The notes under the pieces: model-generated | The model's database searches: none | What the model was told of the DNA's origin: nothing | The model's input: the letters and a program-made list of their open reading frames with translations, nothing else | Made by a program: the position numbers and the translations under genes | Source: H111-94 sp034436045 | GTDB taxonomy: Bacteria > Chloroflexota > Ktedonobacteria > Ktedonobacterales > Ktedonobacteraceae | Assembly: GCA_034436045.1 (NCBI GenBank) | Contig: DAOTVZ010000231.1 | Coordinates: 1-28,612, forward strand | Length of the DNA: 28,612 nt | Reading direction: 5' to 3' | Shown: one piece after another, positions 16,913 to 23,425 of the stretch | Numbering within the stretch: position 1 is the first letter of the stretch | How the letters are laid out: the number at the start of each line of letters is the position of its first letter

Positions 16913-17239
16913 GTAGGGGCGTGATTCATCACGCCCTACCTGATGCCCGTGTTGTAGGCATGAGAAAGCCTGATCTGAGAGCACGCAATACAAGTGAATC
17001 TATGAATCACACGTAGGGGCGTGATGAATCACGCCCTGCCTGATGCCCATGTTGTGGGCATGAGAAAGCCTGATCTGAGAGCACGCAATACAAGTGAATC
17101 TATGAATCACAGGTAGGGCGTGATTCATCACGCCCTACCTGATGCCCGTGTTGTGGACATGAGATAGCCTGACTTGAGGGCGCGTAATACATGTGATTCA
17201 TATGATTCACAGGCAGGGCGTGATTCATCACGCCCCTAC
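16913..17239. repeat. 100-bp tandem repeat with GTAGGGGCGTGATTCATCAC palindromes
   Basis: Units start at 16913, 17013, 17113 and 17213, each exactly 100 bp after the last; the fourth is partial (27 bp). Each unit starts with a palindrome (GGGCGTGATTCATCACGCCC type) followed by a spacer containing CCTGATGCCC and GAGAAAGCCTGATCTGAGAG. The first two units are nearly identical and the third is more diverged. The outer ends are GTAGGGGCG (16913) and CGCCCCTAC (17231-17239). The array fills the gap between mutS2 and the methylase and runs into the 3' end of the methylase gene. Confidence 0.95.
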
Positions 17240-18100
17240 GGGATCAGGTTGAAGTTCTGGCAAGGTATAATTTGCCACGATAGCTTCGCGCATGGCGTTG
17301 CGTAGCTCTTCGGTCGCGCCCACGTGATAAAAATGTTCGATAGTACGCATGGAAAAACGCGCCTCCTGCCAGTTGGCCTGCAACAAACTATTCGTCCGAT
17401 ATTCATTACTGTGCCACGTTGACAGTATAAAGTGGCAAGGAAGACCACGCAATAACGCCACTAATGCTTGCTCATCTGTCTCATCCCACGTATTAAAATA
17501 ATCGACGTGCCGACCAATGTAGGGCGGGTCGGCATATACAAAGTCTCCAGAAGTCGCGGTACGCAGTGTTGCGCGGAAGTCTCCAACTCTGAATTGCCAG
17601 TCTCGACTGCGTATGGCTTCGCTAAACCTCTTCACCTGATTGGCGATTTTCGTAATGTAGGCCGGACTGAAGCGGTCAACCTTCTTGCAAAAGGGGACGT
17701 TAAAATCACCCCGTCTATTAAAACGCATAACGCCATTAAAACATGCCCGACTGAGGAACAAAAAATCCAGTGGCTGGTGGCTCTCCTTAAATCTAGCGCG
17801 CACGCGATAGTAATGTGCCTCTCCTTCGCGTGAGAGAAGACGCCCCTCCTGCTCTAAGAAGTGCCTGACACTGCTGGCCGTAATTTCTCCACTCTGAATG
17901 CCCTGATAGAAGCCAATGATATGTGGATTAGCGTCAGTTAGTATGGCCCGATCAGGCATCACATTCAACGCTACCACGCACGAGCCGCAAAAAGGCTCAA
18001 TCCATGTTCCCTCAATACGCGCAGGCACACACGCCTGAATAAGCGGCACCAGCTTTGTCTTGATGCCCTGACATTTGATGGGCGGTACGATGGTCGTCAT
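17228..18100 (-). CDS. Adenine-N6 DNA methylase (Dam/D12 class), orphan
   Basis: This 290-residue enzyme should transfer a methyl group from S-adenosylmethionine to the N6 of adenine in a short DNA site. It has the D12-class order: an N-terminal PIKCQGIKTKLVPLI (motif X-like), EPFCGSCVVALNV (motif I, cofactor binding, with GSC where GSG is usual), and the catalytic ADPPYIGRHVDYF (motif IV) near residue 187. No restriction endonuclease or specificity gene is adjacent, so it looks like an orphan methylase. The recognition site is unknown, and GATC is only one option. GGAAAG lies 7 bases before the ATG, and a consensus promoter is present. The last codons and the TGA stop lie inside the repeat array, so the original C-terminus may have been replaced. 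More A/T-rich codons than in the neighbours hint at transfer. Confidence 0.9.
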   Translation of the reverse strand: MTTIVPPIKCQGIKTKLVPLIQACVPARIEGTWIEPFCGSCVVALNVMPDRAILTDANPHIIGFYQGIQSGEITASSVRHFLEQEGRLLSREGEAHYYRVRARFKESHQPLDFLFLSRACFNGVMRFNRRGDFNVPFCKKVDRFSPAYITKIANQVKRFSEAIRSRDWQFRVGDFRATLRTATSGDFVYADPPYIGRHVDYFNTWDETDEQALVALLRGLPCHFILSTWHSNEYRTNSLLQANWQEARFSMRTIEHFYHVGATEELRNAMREAIVANYTLPELQPDPVGA

Positions 18101-18130
18101 GCTACATCTTTCCAGATAAGCGATACAGGC

Positions 18131-18148
18131 TATCCTGTGACCAGGATA
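18131..18148. promoter_or_regulatory. Inverted repeat in the methylase leader
   Basis: TATCCTG (18131-18137) and CAGGATA (18142-18148) are perfect arms with a 4-base loop, between the predicted transcript start and the methylase ATG on the minus strand. It could be an operator or an RNA hairpin that controls translation. Confidence 0.45.
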
Positions 18149-18166
18149 CTTGTATTAGTTGCAGCA

Positions 18167-18195
18167 AGTATAGAGGTAAAGCTGGTGAATGTCAA
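18167..18195 (-). promoter_or_regulatory. Methylase promoter
   Basis: On the minus strand a consensus TTGACA (18195-18190) and TATACT (18172-18167) are separated by 17 bases. The expected leader is about 60 bases. Confidence 0.72.
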
Positions 18196-18250
18196 CCTAC
18201 AAGATTATTTGTGTTTATCGTCGTTAATTATATGCTTATGGGGAAAGATG

Positions 18251-18279
18251 TTGCAATTGTGACTATCTTCGTGTATACT
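18251..18279 (+). promoter_or_regulatory. Divergent promoter facing the repeat array and coiled-coil gene
   Basis: TTGCAA (18251-18256) and TATACT (18274-18279) are separated by 17 bases. Transcription from here would pass through the palindrome array at 18327-18487 before reaching the ATG at 18599. Confidence 0.5.
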
Positions 18280-18326
18280 TCGGCCAGTAAGTTGACCCTG
18301 GCTCTCTATCCTTCCGAGGGAAATCT

Positions 18327-18487
18327 GTGTAGGGGCGTCATGAATGACGCCCGTGCGCAGATCAACGAGCGACCAGGGCGTCATGAATGATGCCCGTGCG
18401 CAGATCAACGAGCGACCAGGGCGTCATGAATGACGCCCGTGCGCAGATCAACGAGCGACCAGGGCGTCATTCATGACGCCCCTACAC
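18327..18487. repeat. 43-bp palindrome array (GTCATGAATGAC core) with inverted ends
   Basis: Four palindromes of the type GGGCGTCATGAATGACGCCC start at 18333, 18376, 18419 and 18462, exactly 43 bp apart, with the identical spacer GTGCGCAGATCAACGAGCGA plus CCA. The array opens with GTGTAGGGGCGTC and closes with GACGCCCCTACAC. An outer inverted pair, TCTCTATCCTT (18303-18313) and AAGGATAGAGA (18508-18518), brackets it. The second palindrome has one base change (GATGCCC). The array lies in the 498-bp gap between the methylase and the coiled-coil gene. No open reading frame of note is present there. Confidence 0.93.
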
Positions 18488-18535
18488 CGACCACCAACAT
18501 CCTCCTAAAGGATAGAGACCCTGACCTTCGGTTCC

Positions 18536-18565
18536 TTCACAAAGGGCTGGTTTCTATGTTATGCT
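18536..18565 (+). promoter_or_regulatory. Predicted proximal promoter of the coiled-coil gene
   Basis: TTCACA (18536-18541) and TATGCT (18560-18565) are separated by 18 bases, giving a leader of about 27 bases with the ribosome site in it. Confidence 0.5.
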
Positions 18566-18598
18566 TGTTGCAATGTAGCTGAGAAAAAGGAGAGGGTT

Positions 18599-19126
18599 AT
18601 GTCCATGGAAGAAAGAATGGTGGCTCTGGAGCAAGGTTTAGCGGCGGTACAACGGGTACAACAAGAACTATTATTGCAGTTCGCAGATACGAGCAGTGCG
18701 CGGCTTCTGGGTATTCTCAACAAGGCTATTTTGACGCAGGAACACAATTATAGGGAGCTGAGCGAAGACCTCACAATGTTAGTTGGCCCGATTGGAAAGC
18801 AAGGTCAGGACATCAAGACGCTCAAAGAGGATGTGAAGAGCCTCAAGCAAGATATAGTAGATATCGAAGTCCATCTTGCCCGACAAGATGAGCAGCTTAC
18901 TCGACAAAATGAGCAGCTTGCCCGACACGGTGAACAGCTTGCCCGACAAAATGAGCAGCTTGCCCGACACGGTGAACAGCTTGCCCGACACGGTGAACAG
19001 CTTGCCCGACAAGATCAAAGCCTTGCGCGTATAGAAACTGTCCTCACTCAGCACACAGAACTGTTTGCTCAACATGTAACTCTGCTTGCCCAGATTCTTG
19101 CACGTCTCCCTGAAAAACCTTTGTAA
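18599..19126 (+). CDS. Coiled-coil protein with heptad tandem repeats
   Basis: A 175-residue soluble protein of unknown function that is almost all helix. After an N-terminal coiled-coil segment (about 1-45) and a middle helical part with KTLKEDVKSLKQDIVDIE, residues 93-141 consist of seven perfect-length heptads of the type LARQNEQ or LARHGEQ. The C-terminus is hydrophobic and helical (LFAQHVTLLAQILARLP). Leu at the first position of every heptad indicates a parallel multimeric coiled coil. The repeat is also a DNA tandem repeat of 21 bp, so length variation by slippage is likely. AAGGAG 6-7 bases before the ATG at 18599 sets the start; a second ATG at 18605 is less well placed. The gene is monocistronic, with its own promoter and a strong terminator. 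It could be a structural or scaffold protein, but no family is recognised. Confidence 0.88.
   Translation: MSMEERMVALEQGLAAVQRVQQELLLQFADTSSARLLGILNKAILTQEHNYRELSEDLTMLVGPIGKQGQDIKTLKEDVKSLKQDIVDIEVHLARQDEQLTRQNEQLARHGEQLARQNEQLARHGEQLARHGEQLARQDQSLARIETVLTQHTELFAQHVTLLAQILARLPEKPL
18875..19021 (+). repeat. 21-bp in-frame tandem repeat, seven copies
   Basis: Seven consecutive 21-bp units start at 18875, 18896, 18917, 18938, 18959, 18980 and 19001, of the form CTTGCCCGACA(C/A)(G/A)(G/A)TGA(A/G)CAG. An eighth degenerate unit starts at 19022. Two sub-types, ending in HGEQ and NEQ or DEQ, alternate. Units 3, 5 and 6 are identical, so recent duplication is likely. Confidence 0.95.
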
Positions 19127-19165
19127 TCCCGACACTCCTATCTCGCGTTCTCTATAATAAAGAAG

Positions 19166-19202
19166 GCCCTTGCCGATTGAGGAAGATGGTAAGGGCTTTT
19201 TT
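19166..19202 (+). terminator. Intrinsic terminator of the coiled-coil gene
   Basis: GCCCTTGCC (19166-19174) pairs with GGTAAGGGC (19188-19196), with one G-T pair, around a 13-base loop, and is followed by six T (19197-19202). It lies 40 bases after the stop codon. Confidence 0.88.
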
Positions 19203-19211
19203 GTTGCAGCT

Positions 19212-19240
19212 TTGAAAAATGTGTGTTTTCAGCGTATGTA
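19212..19240 (+). promoter_or_regulatory. Predicted promoter of the 144-residue hypothetical gene
   Basis: TTGAAA (19212-19217) and TATGTA (19235-19240) are separated by 17 bases, directly after the previous terminator. The leader would be about 38 bases. Confidence 0.5.
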
Positions 19241-19284
19241 ATGAGTGAGTTAGCGATAAAGTAAGGCAGAATGGAGCATGAGTA

Positions 19285-19719
19285 ATGATTTTGCATAAAG
19301 GCGAGCGGGTGTATTGGGGAACGCCGGAGGTGATCTATCTCGAAGGCCCGATTGTGGCGCTGGATGAGCAGGCGCAGACGGTGCAGGTGCGCATTGAGCG
19401 CGCTACCGTCCATTCGGCCCACCTGATCGGCGAGCTGCTGGTCTTTGCCGCCGATGGTATCAGGCCACTCGTTGGTGACAGCCCACCGGGTACGACCGAG
19501 CAGCGCAATACACAACCTGCGCCTTTGCCCCCGATGAGCGATGACGAGAAGGTGCGGCGAGCTGCCGCTGCTGCCATTCATCAGCAGTATGGCTACGCAT
19601 TGCCGACCGAGCAGGAGCAGGGCCTGATTGCGCAGATGCAACAGGTCATTAACGACGACCCCGCCATGCGGGCTGCAATTATTACATCGATGAATGAGAT
19701 ATTAAGGCGGGTATTCTAG
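19285..19719 (+). CDS. Hypothetical protein
   Basis: A 144-residue soluble protein that I do not recognise. The N-terminal 60 residues look like a small beta-barrel or SH3-like domain (GERVYWGTPEVIYLEGPIVALDEQ, then VQVRIERATVHSAHLIGELLVF). A Pro-rich hinge (about 70-88, with PPGTTEQRNTQPAPLPP) leads to a helical C-terminal region with ALPTEQEQGLIAQMQQVIND. There is no signal peptide, membrane segment or cysteine pair. GGAG is 8 bases before the ATG at 19285; a nearby ATG at 19278 is out of frame. It has its own promoter, and the next gene also has one, so it may stand alone. Confidence 0.78.
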   Translation: MILHKGERVYWGTPEVIYLEGPIVALDEQAQTVQVRIERATVHSAHLIGELLVFAADGIRPLVGDSPPGTTEQRNTQPAPLPPMSDDEKVRRAAAAAIHQQYGYALPTEQEQGLIAQMQQVINDDPAMRAAIITSMNEILRRVF

Positions 19720-19726
19720 TAATCTA

Positions 19727-19755
19727 TAGACGACCTGTGTGAGACAGCGTATACT
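19727..19755 (+). promoter_or_regulatory. Predicted promoter of the zinc-ribbon membrane protein gene
   Basis: TAGACG (19727-19732) and TATACT (19750-19755) are separated by 17 bases. The leader would be about 33 bases. Confidence 0.5.
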
Positions 19756-19794
19756 GTACCATGAGAAGCAGGACTGGAGTGAGGGAACATTCTC

Positions 19795-21498
19795 ATGAAA
19801 TGTATACATTGTAACACACCTATAGCTGAAAACGCGCGCTTTTGCCCTAAATGTGGCTTACCCGTATCCACAGAGCCGTCGGAAGCGCCTACCGGTAATG
19901 AGCAAACAATCTCTATGCAGGAAATGGAAAAGATCTCTTCAGTAACAGGGCAGCAGGAACAGGCTGAGCAAGCTGTTGGGCAAGAAGAGTCTGTCTCGAC
20001 GCCGACTATATCGAAGAATGACAATGCAACGTCGGTAGAACAGTTGCCAAAGCCACAGGAGTCATTTTTCTCGGTAAAGGAGAGTAAGGCGGCACCAGAT
20101 ATAGTTGAGCTTGCTGAGATGGCGGCAGAGGAAGAAGTCTCCTCAGCATCCTCGACTGATGAGACGATAGAGGTCGCGCCACTGGCGCGCGCGCGGGTAG
20201 AGGCCGAAGCAAAGGTAGAACAGAAGAAGGCGCAGGCTAGCACGGCAGATGAGTTATCCACGCTTCAGACCAGTCCCTTGTCATCGGAGTCGGCAGGCAA
20301 CAATGTGCCACAGACGGTTACGCGCAACGAAACGCCGCGTATTCCCGGCAGGCCGCGCGCAGGGCAGAGCGCGAAATCATCGGCATATGTGCCCCCTCGT
20401 CCTGGCTCGGTATCAACATCACCAGCGCCGAGTTCGGCTCGTCCGAATGCGGGTCAGGTAGCGACCCCTTCGGTTTCCCCGTCCCTTTCGGTACCTTCCT
20501 CGCCGGTGCCCCCTCGTCCAAACGCGAAGCAGGCACCGGCTTCCCAGGCTCCTTCGGCCTCGCCGACATCGATGCCCGCACGCGGTCGTCAGAGTTCAGC
20601 GCGCTTTCTGCCAGGGACACAAGGCCAGCAGGAGGAGCGAGACAAGCAAGAGATATATGACAAAAAAAGAGCGCCTCAGCAGTTGGTGGCTTCTCCTGAA
20701 TCTGGTGATGCACCCGCGTCGTCTACCGCTCCGGTAGCCGAACAGACGCTGACCTCGTTACCAACCATGCCGTTGGAGGCGATGTCGCCATTGCCATCAA
20801 CACCATACACACCGCAGCGGTCGGATGCGCTGCCTCTGTCTCCATCGCCGACTCCTTCCACGCCGTTGATACCGCCTGAGATGCCTATTGCGCCGGAGCG
20901 GTACTTTCAGGGACAACCCTTCTCGTCTCAGAGACGTCCAGGAGTAATTAATATGCAACAAACAAAGCGTTCGCGCACTCGCCGTGGTTGCCTGCCAGGG
21001 TTTCTCGCCACACTGGTGTTGTTAGTAGTTCTGGTGGCGGCAGGATGGGTATTTGTGGCTCGCCCGTATCTGCACGCTCAAGCGGTGGCGCAGATTGATC
21101 AGGCCATGACGGCGGAGGTCAATCAATTGCCGACCTTTTTGCCCGTGCCGGGTGGTCTGGTACGTGTCACTGAAGCCATGCTCACGAATATGTTAGCCTT
21201 AAGTCTCCCTTCAAATATCCCCATCCAGAATGTGCAGGTGCAGATCAACAGTGGGGGCTTGCAGATTAGTTTTCAGACGGAGGGCCTTTCATCCAGCATC
21301 ACAGGTGTCCCGGTGGTTTCGCAGGGGCACCTGTTATTGTCTCAGGTCGCCGTGAAAGGCGTCGCTTCCCTCATTCTCTCCGCAAAAGACATTGCTTCTC
21401 TGTGCAATCAACATATTGCTGCCGCGCTCGCCCGCATTCATCATACTGTGAGCAGTGTCAAGCTGCTCAATCATGAGATGGACCTGGTGCTATCTTAA
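19795..21498 (+). CDS. Zinc-ribbon protein with one membrane anchor and an exported C-terminal domain
   Basis: A 567-residue protein with three parts. Residues 1-26 form a zinc ribbon (CIHC-x10-CPKC). A disordered Pro/Ser/Ala-rich linker of about 370 residues follows, acidic at first and then basic, with Arg/Lys just before the membrane (KRSRTRRG). One membrane segment lies at about 400-424 (FLATLVLLVVLVAAGWVFVA), after which about 140 residues should be outside the cell. The exported part (AQIDQAMTAEVNQLPTF onwards, with VQVQINSGGLQISFQTEG) resembles LmeA/DUF2993-type or other lipid-binding beta folds; that is a guess from pattern only. The layout (cytoplasmic sensor, long linker, anchor, external domain) mirrors the kinases at the left end of the window. 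GAGGGAA lies before the ATG. Its stop codon overlaps that of the convergent signal peptidase gene. Confidence 0.85.
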   Translation: MKCIHCNTPIAENARFCPKCGLPVSTEPSEAPTGNEQTISMQEMEKISSVTGQQEQAEQAVGQEESVSTPTISKNDNATSVEQLPKPQESFFSVKESKAAPDIVELAEMAAEEEVSSASSTDETIEVAPLARARVEAEAKVEQKKAQASTADELSTLQTSPLSSESAGNNVPQTVTRNETPRIPGRPRAGQSAKSSAYVPPRPGSVSTSPAPSSARPNAGQVATPSVSPSLSVPSSPVPPRPNAKQAPASQAPSASPTSMPARGRQSSARFLPGTQGQQEERDKQEIYDKKRAPQQLVASPESGDAPASSTAPVAEQTLTSLPTMPLEAMSPLPSTPYTPQRSDALPLSPSPTPSTPLIPPEMPIAPERYFQGQPFSSQRRPGVINMQQTKRSRTRRGCLPGFLATLVLLVVLVAAGWVFVARPYLHAQAVAQIDQAMTAEVNQLPTFLPVPGGLVRVTEAMLTNMLALSLPSNIPIQNVQVQINSGGLQISFQTEGLSSSITGVPVVSQGHLLLSQVAVKGVASLILSAKDIASLCNQHIAAALARIHHTVSSVKLLNHEMDLVLS

Positions 21499-22145
21499 TT
21501 GCCCTCTGGCTGCGTGATGATCGGGCAGATACTATGAGGCGCGATATGCATGGTAGCGAACGAACTTTGCTGTACCTGTGCAAAGACCGCGCCTTCGGGG
21601 GGGAGAAAACCGGTGTTATTTGCGCCGAGTGGCCAGTAGACCAGGATGGCCTGACCGATGATATTCTGGCGCGGCACGCAGCCCCAGTCCCGCGAGTCAG
21701 AACTGTTGGCGCGATTATCACCCAGCACGAAATAGGCGTTGGGAGGAATGAGCATGTCGGTGAATGAGGGGTAAGGGTTGCCCTGATTTTTGGGGCTTAC
21801 ATAAGGTTCGTTAAGTGTATGCCCATCCACGATCACCTTTGTACCCTGAATAGAGATGATATCTCCCGGTAGGCCGATGACGCGTTTGATGTAGTCTTCA
21901 TTGGGATGGGGCGGGGCGACAAAAACAATAATGTCGCCGCGTGCCGGTGACTGAAACAGATAGGCCCACTTGTTGACCAGAATTAGCTCATTATTGTGCA
22001 GCGTTGGCTCCATACTATAGCCGTTGATATCGAAATTCTGGACGGCCATGCGCACAAGTAAGAACAGCAGTGAGGTTAGAATAATCGTTTCGGCCACCTC
22101 GCGCACGAGGCGATACCACTTCGCGGACTCAGGATTGTTCAGCAC
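21495..22145 (-). CDS. lepB: Type I signal peptidase (first of two)
   Basis: This membrane serine protease removes signal peptides from exported proteins at the outer face of the membrane. The 216-residue protein has one N-terminal membrane segment (about 16-34). The catalytic Ser is in NGYSMEPTL (about residue 42), the general-base Lys in DYIKRVIGLPGD (about 85), and the GDNRANSSDSR box is near 141-151. It is the compact Gram-positive type. The start is GTG at 22145, supported by AGGAAA 5 bases upstream. The stop overlaps the convergent zinc-ribbon gene at a shared TTAA. A second signal peptidase gene lies 165 bp upstream on the same strand with about the same layout. Each has its own promoter, so they can be expressed separately. 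Confidence 0.95.
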   Translation of the reverse strand: MLNNPESAKWYRLVREVAETIILTSLLFLLVRMAVQNFDINGYSMEPTLHNNELILVNKWAYLFQSPARGDIIVFVAPPHPNEDYIKRVIGLPGDIISIQGTKVIVDGHTLNEPYVSPKNQGNPYPSFTDMLIPPNAYFVLGDNRANSSDSRDWGCVPRQNIIGQAILVYWPLGANNTGFLPPEGAVFAQVQQSSFATMHIAPHSICPIITQPEGN

Positions 22146-22199
22146 TATCTTTCCTCATAGAAGCCATTGCATCGACACAAGAGCGTGTTTCTGTGTCAT

Positions 22200-22228
22200 G
22201 TTGTATAACCGTGTTTGATTGCTGTCAA
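22200..22228 (-). promoter_or_regulatory. Promoter of the first signal peptidase gene
   Basis: On the minus strand TTGACA (22228-22223) and TACAAC (22205-22200) are separated by 17 bases; TATACA two bases nearer is an alternative -10. The leader is about 50 bases. Confidence 0.6.
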
Positions 22229-22310
22229 CAGCATACCACGAGAACGGGTCAGATAGCGAGCGAAGTAAAGCGAGCGTGAGCGGGATGCCCTTCGTGGGTA
22301 CCCTGCTCTG

Positions 22311-22991
22311 CTAAACGCCATTATGTAATTCGGTGTTGGCGCAACTGAGAAAAGCCTGTTCTGAGCGCGATGAGAGTGAGGCGCTCAAGCTGGCCAGGTG
22401 CGAGGGTGGGGGAATACTGGCGAAGACAGAGGCCGCGCTGGGAATGAAGCCGTAGTTATCTGCTCCGAAGGGCCAGTAGATCAGCGCCACGCGCCCGATA
22501 ATCTTGCTGGCGGGCAGAAAGCCCCATGAACGCGAATCGAAGCTACCGGCGCGATTATCGCCCATTACGAAGTACTCTCCTGGTGGCACCACGACCTGAT
22601 TGACGGGACAGTCAGTGCCACTAGCGGCGCGATTAGCAGGCGCGACATAAAATTCTTTGAGTGTGACGCCATTGACTGTGGGAACGCCGTTCGTGACCGT
22701 AATGACATCGCCGGGGAGGCCGATAATGCGCTTGATGAAGTCGGTGCCGGGTTGGGGTGGGGCGTCAAAGACGATGACATCGCCGCGCTGTGGCGCATGA
22801 ACAAGGTAGCTCCATTTATCGACCAGCACCAGTTCATTATTGTGAAATGATGGTTCCATACTATGACCATCGACCACGAAATTCTGCACGGCCATGCGGA
22901 TAATCAAGAACATCAGCAGGGTCAGAATCAGGGTTTCGATGATTTCACGCACCAGCCGGTAGCGTTTCTCAAAATCAAGCTCTACGTTCAT
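22311..22991 (-). CDS. Type I signal peptidase (second of two)
   Basis: A 226-residue paralogue of the neighbouring signal peptidase. It has one N-terminal membrane segment (about 18-35), catalytic Ser in DGHSMEPSF, Lys in DFIKRIIGLPGD, and GDNRAGSFDSR. All catalytic residues are present. It differs from its neighbour mainly in the middle (a Cys-containing loop, ASGTDCPVN) and in a longer Ser-rich C-terminal tail (SLSASLSSRSEQ). Duplicated signal peptidases are common in Gram-positive-like bacteria with heavy secretion and may divide substrates. The ATG at 22991 follows a good promoter by only about 20 bases. The ribosome site is weak (GAGAAG). Confidence 0.95.
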   Translation of the reverse strand: MNVELDFEKRYRLVREIIETLILTLLMFLIIRMAVQNFVVDGHSMEPSFHNNELVLVDKWSYLVHAPQRGDVIVFDAPPQPGTDFIKRIIGLPGDVITVTNGVPTVNGVTLKEFYVAPANRAASGTDCPVNQVVVPPGEYFVMGDNRAGSFDSRSWGFLPASKIIGRVALIYWPFGADNYGFIPSAASVFASIPPPSHLASLSASLSSRSEQAFLSCANTELHNGV

Positions 22992-23011
22992 GCCACTTCT
23001 CTATTTTGTTT

Positions 23012-23040
23012 CTATTACTCTTGTCAGTGACGAGCATCAA
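23012..23040 (-). promoter_or_regulatory. Promoter of the second signal peptidase gene
   Basis: On the minus strand TTGATG (23040-23035) and TAATAG (23017-23012) are separated by 17 bases. It shares the 434-bp gap 22992-23425 with the uvrA promoter. The stretch between the two promoters shows nothing else I can name. Confidence 0.6.
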
Positions 23041-23215
23041 TGTTAAGGATAGGTCACACGAGGGGCTGTCGGCTACCTTTATAGGAAATAAGAACTATCG
23101 GTCATGTTGTTTCCTTCTGTGAAAGGTGTATGCGTGGCAGGGTCTCCGCGAAAGGCTTTCCCTCAGGATAAATGACGGATTACTCATTTTCTCTCTCATG
23201 TATCTCCTGGTTCAT

Positions 23216-23261
23216 GGAACACAGTGTACCTCTTGACTCAGAGAACACAGTGTTGTACTGT
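23216..23261 (+). promoter_or_regulatory. uvrA promoter with two GAACACAGTGT operator-like palindromes
   Basis: TTGACT (23233-23238) and TACTGT (23256-23261) are separated by 17 bases. GGAACACAGTGTACC (23216-23230) lies just upstream of the -35 box. AGAACACAGTGTTGT (23242-23256) fills the spacer, and its core AACACAGTGTT is a perfect odd-length palindrome. The two copies are 26 bp apart. This is where a repressor would block transcription. SOS control by LexA is a natural guess for uvrA, but the sequence does not match the common GAAC-N4-GTTC box exactly. Confidence 0.6.
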
Positions 23262-23425
23262 TGTATGGAACGTTTGTTTGTTTTAATCTCAAGCAAGATG
23301 GCCACTTTATTTCTGTCTGTTTGTACGAATAATACTGATGGTAGGTTTGACGTTCCTTCTCTTCCGCGCCCTGCTGACGCACCAGGCGTCCCCGGCTGCG
23401 CGGTCGGAAGAGCGCGGAGATGAGT

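Noticed and set aside
16913..17239. CRISPR-like regular spacing of palindromic repeats
   Set aside because: The stretches between palindromes are copies of each other, not unique spacers, and no cas gene is present. It is a tandem repeat.
18327..18487. CRISPR-like 43-bp array
   Set aside because: All spacers are identical, and the repeat is a near-perfect palindrome typical of REP-like elements.
18779..19135. Minus-strand open frame with repeated SGKLFTV
   Set aside because: It is the shadow of the 21-bp repeat in the coiled-coil gene.
22250..22305. Terminator between the two signal peptidase genes
   Set aside because: GAGCG-rich sequence has partial repeats but no clean stem with a U-run on the minus strand.
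23216..23256. Canonical LexA box at uvrA
   Set aside because: The palindromes are odd-length and do not fit GAAC-N4-GTTC; kept only as an operator-like site of unknown regulator.
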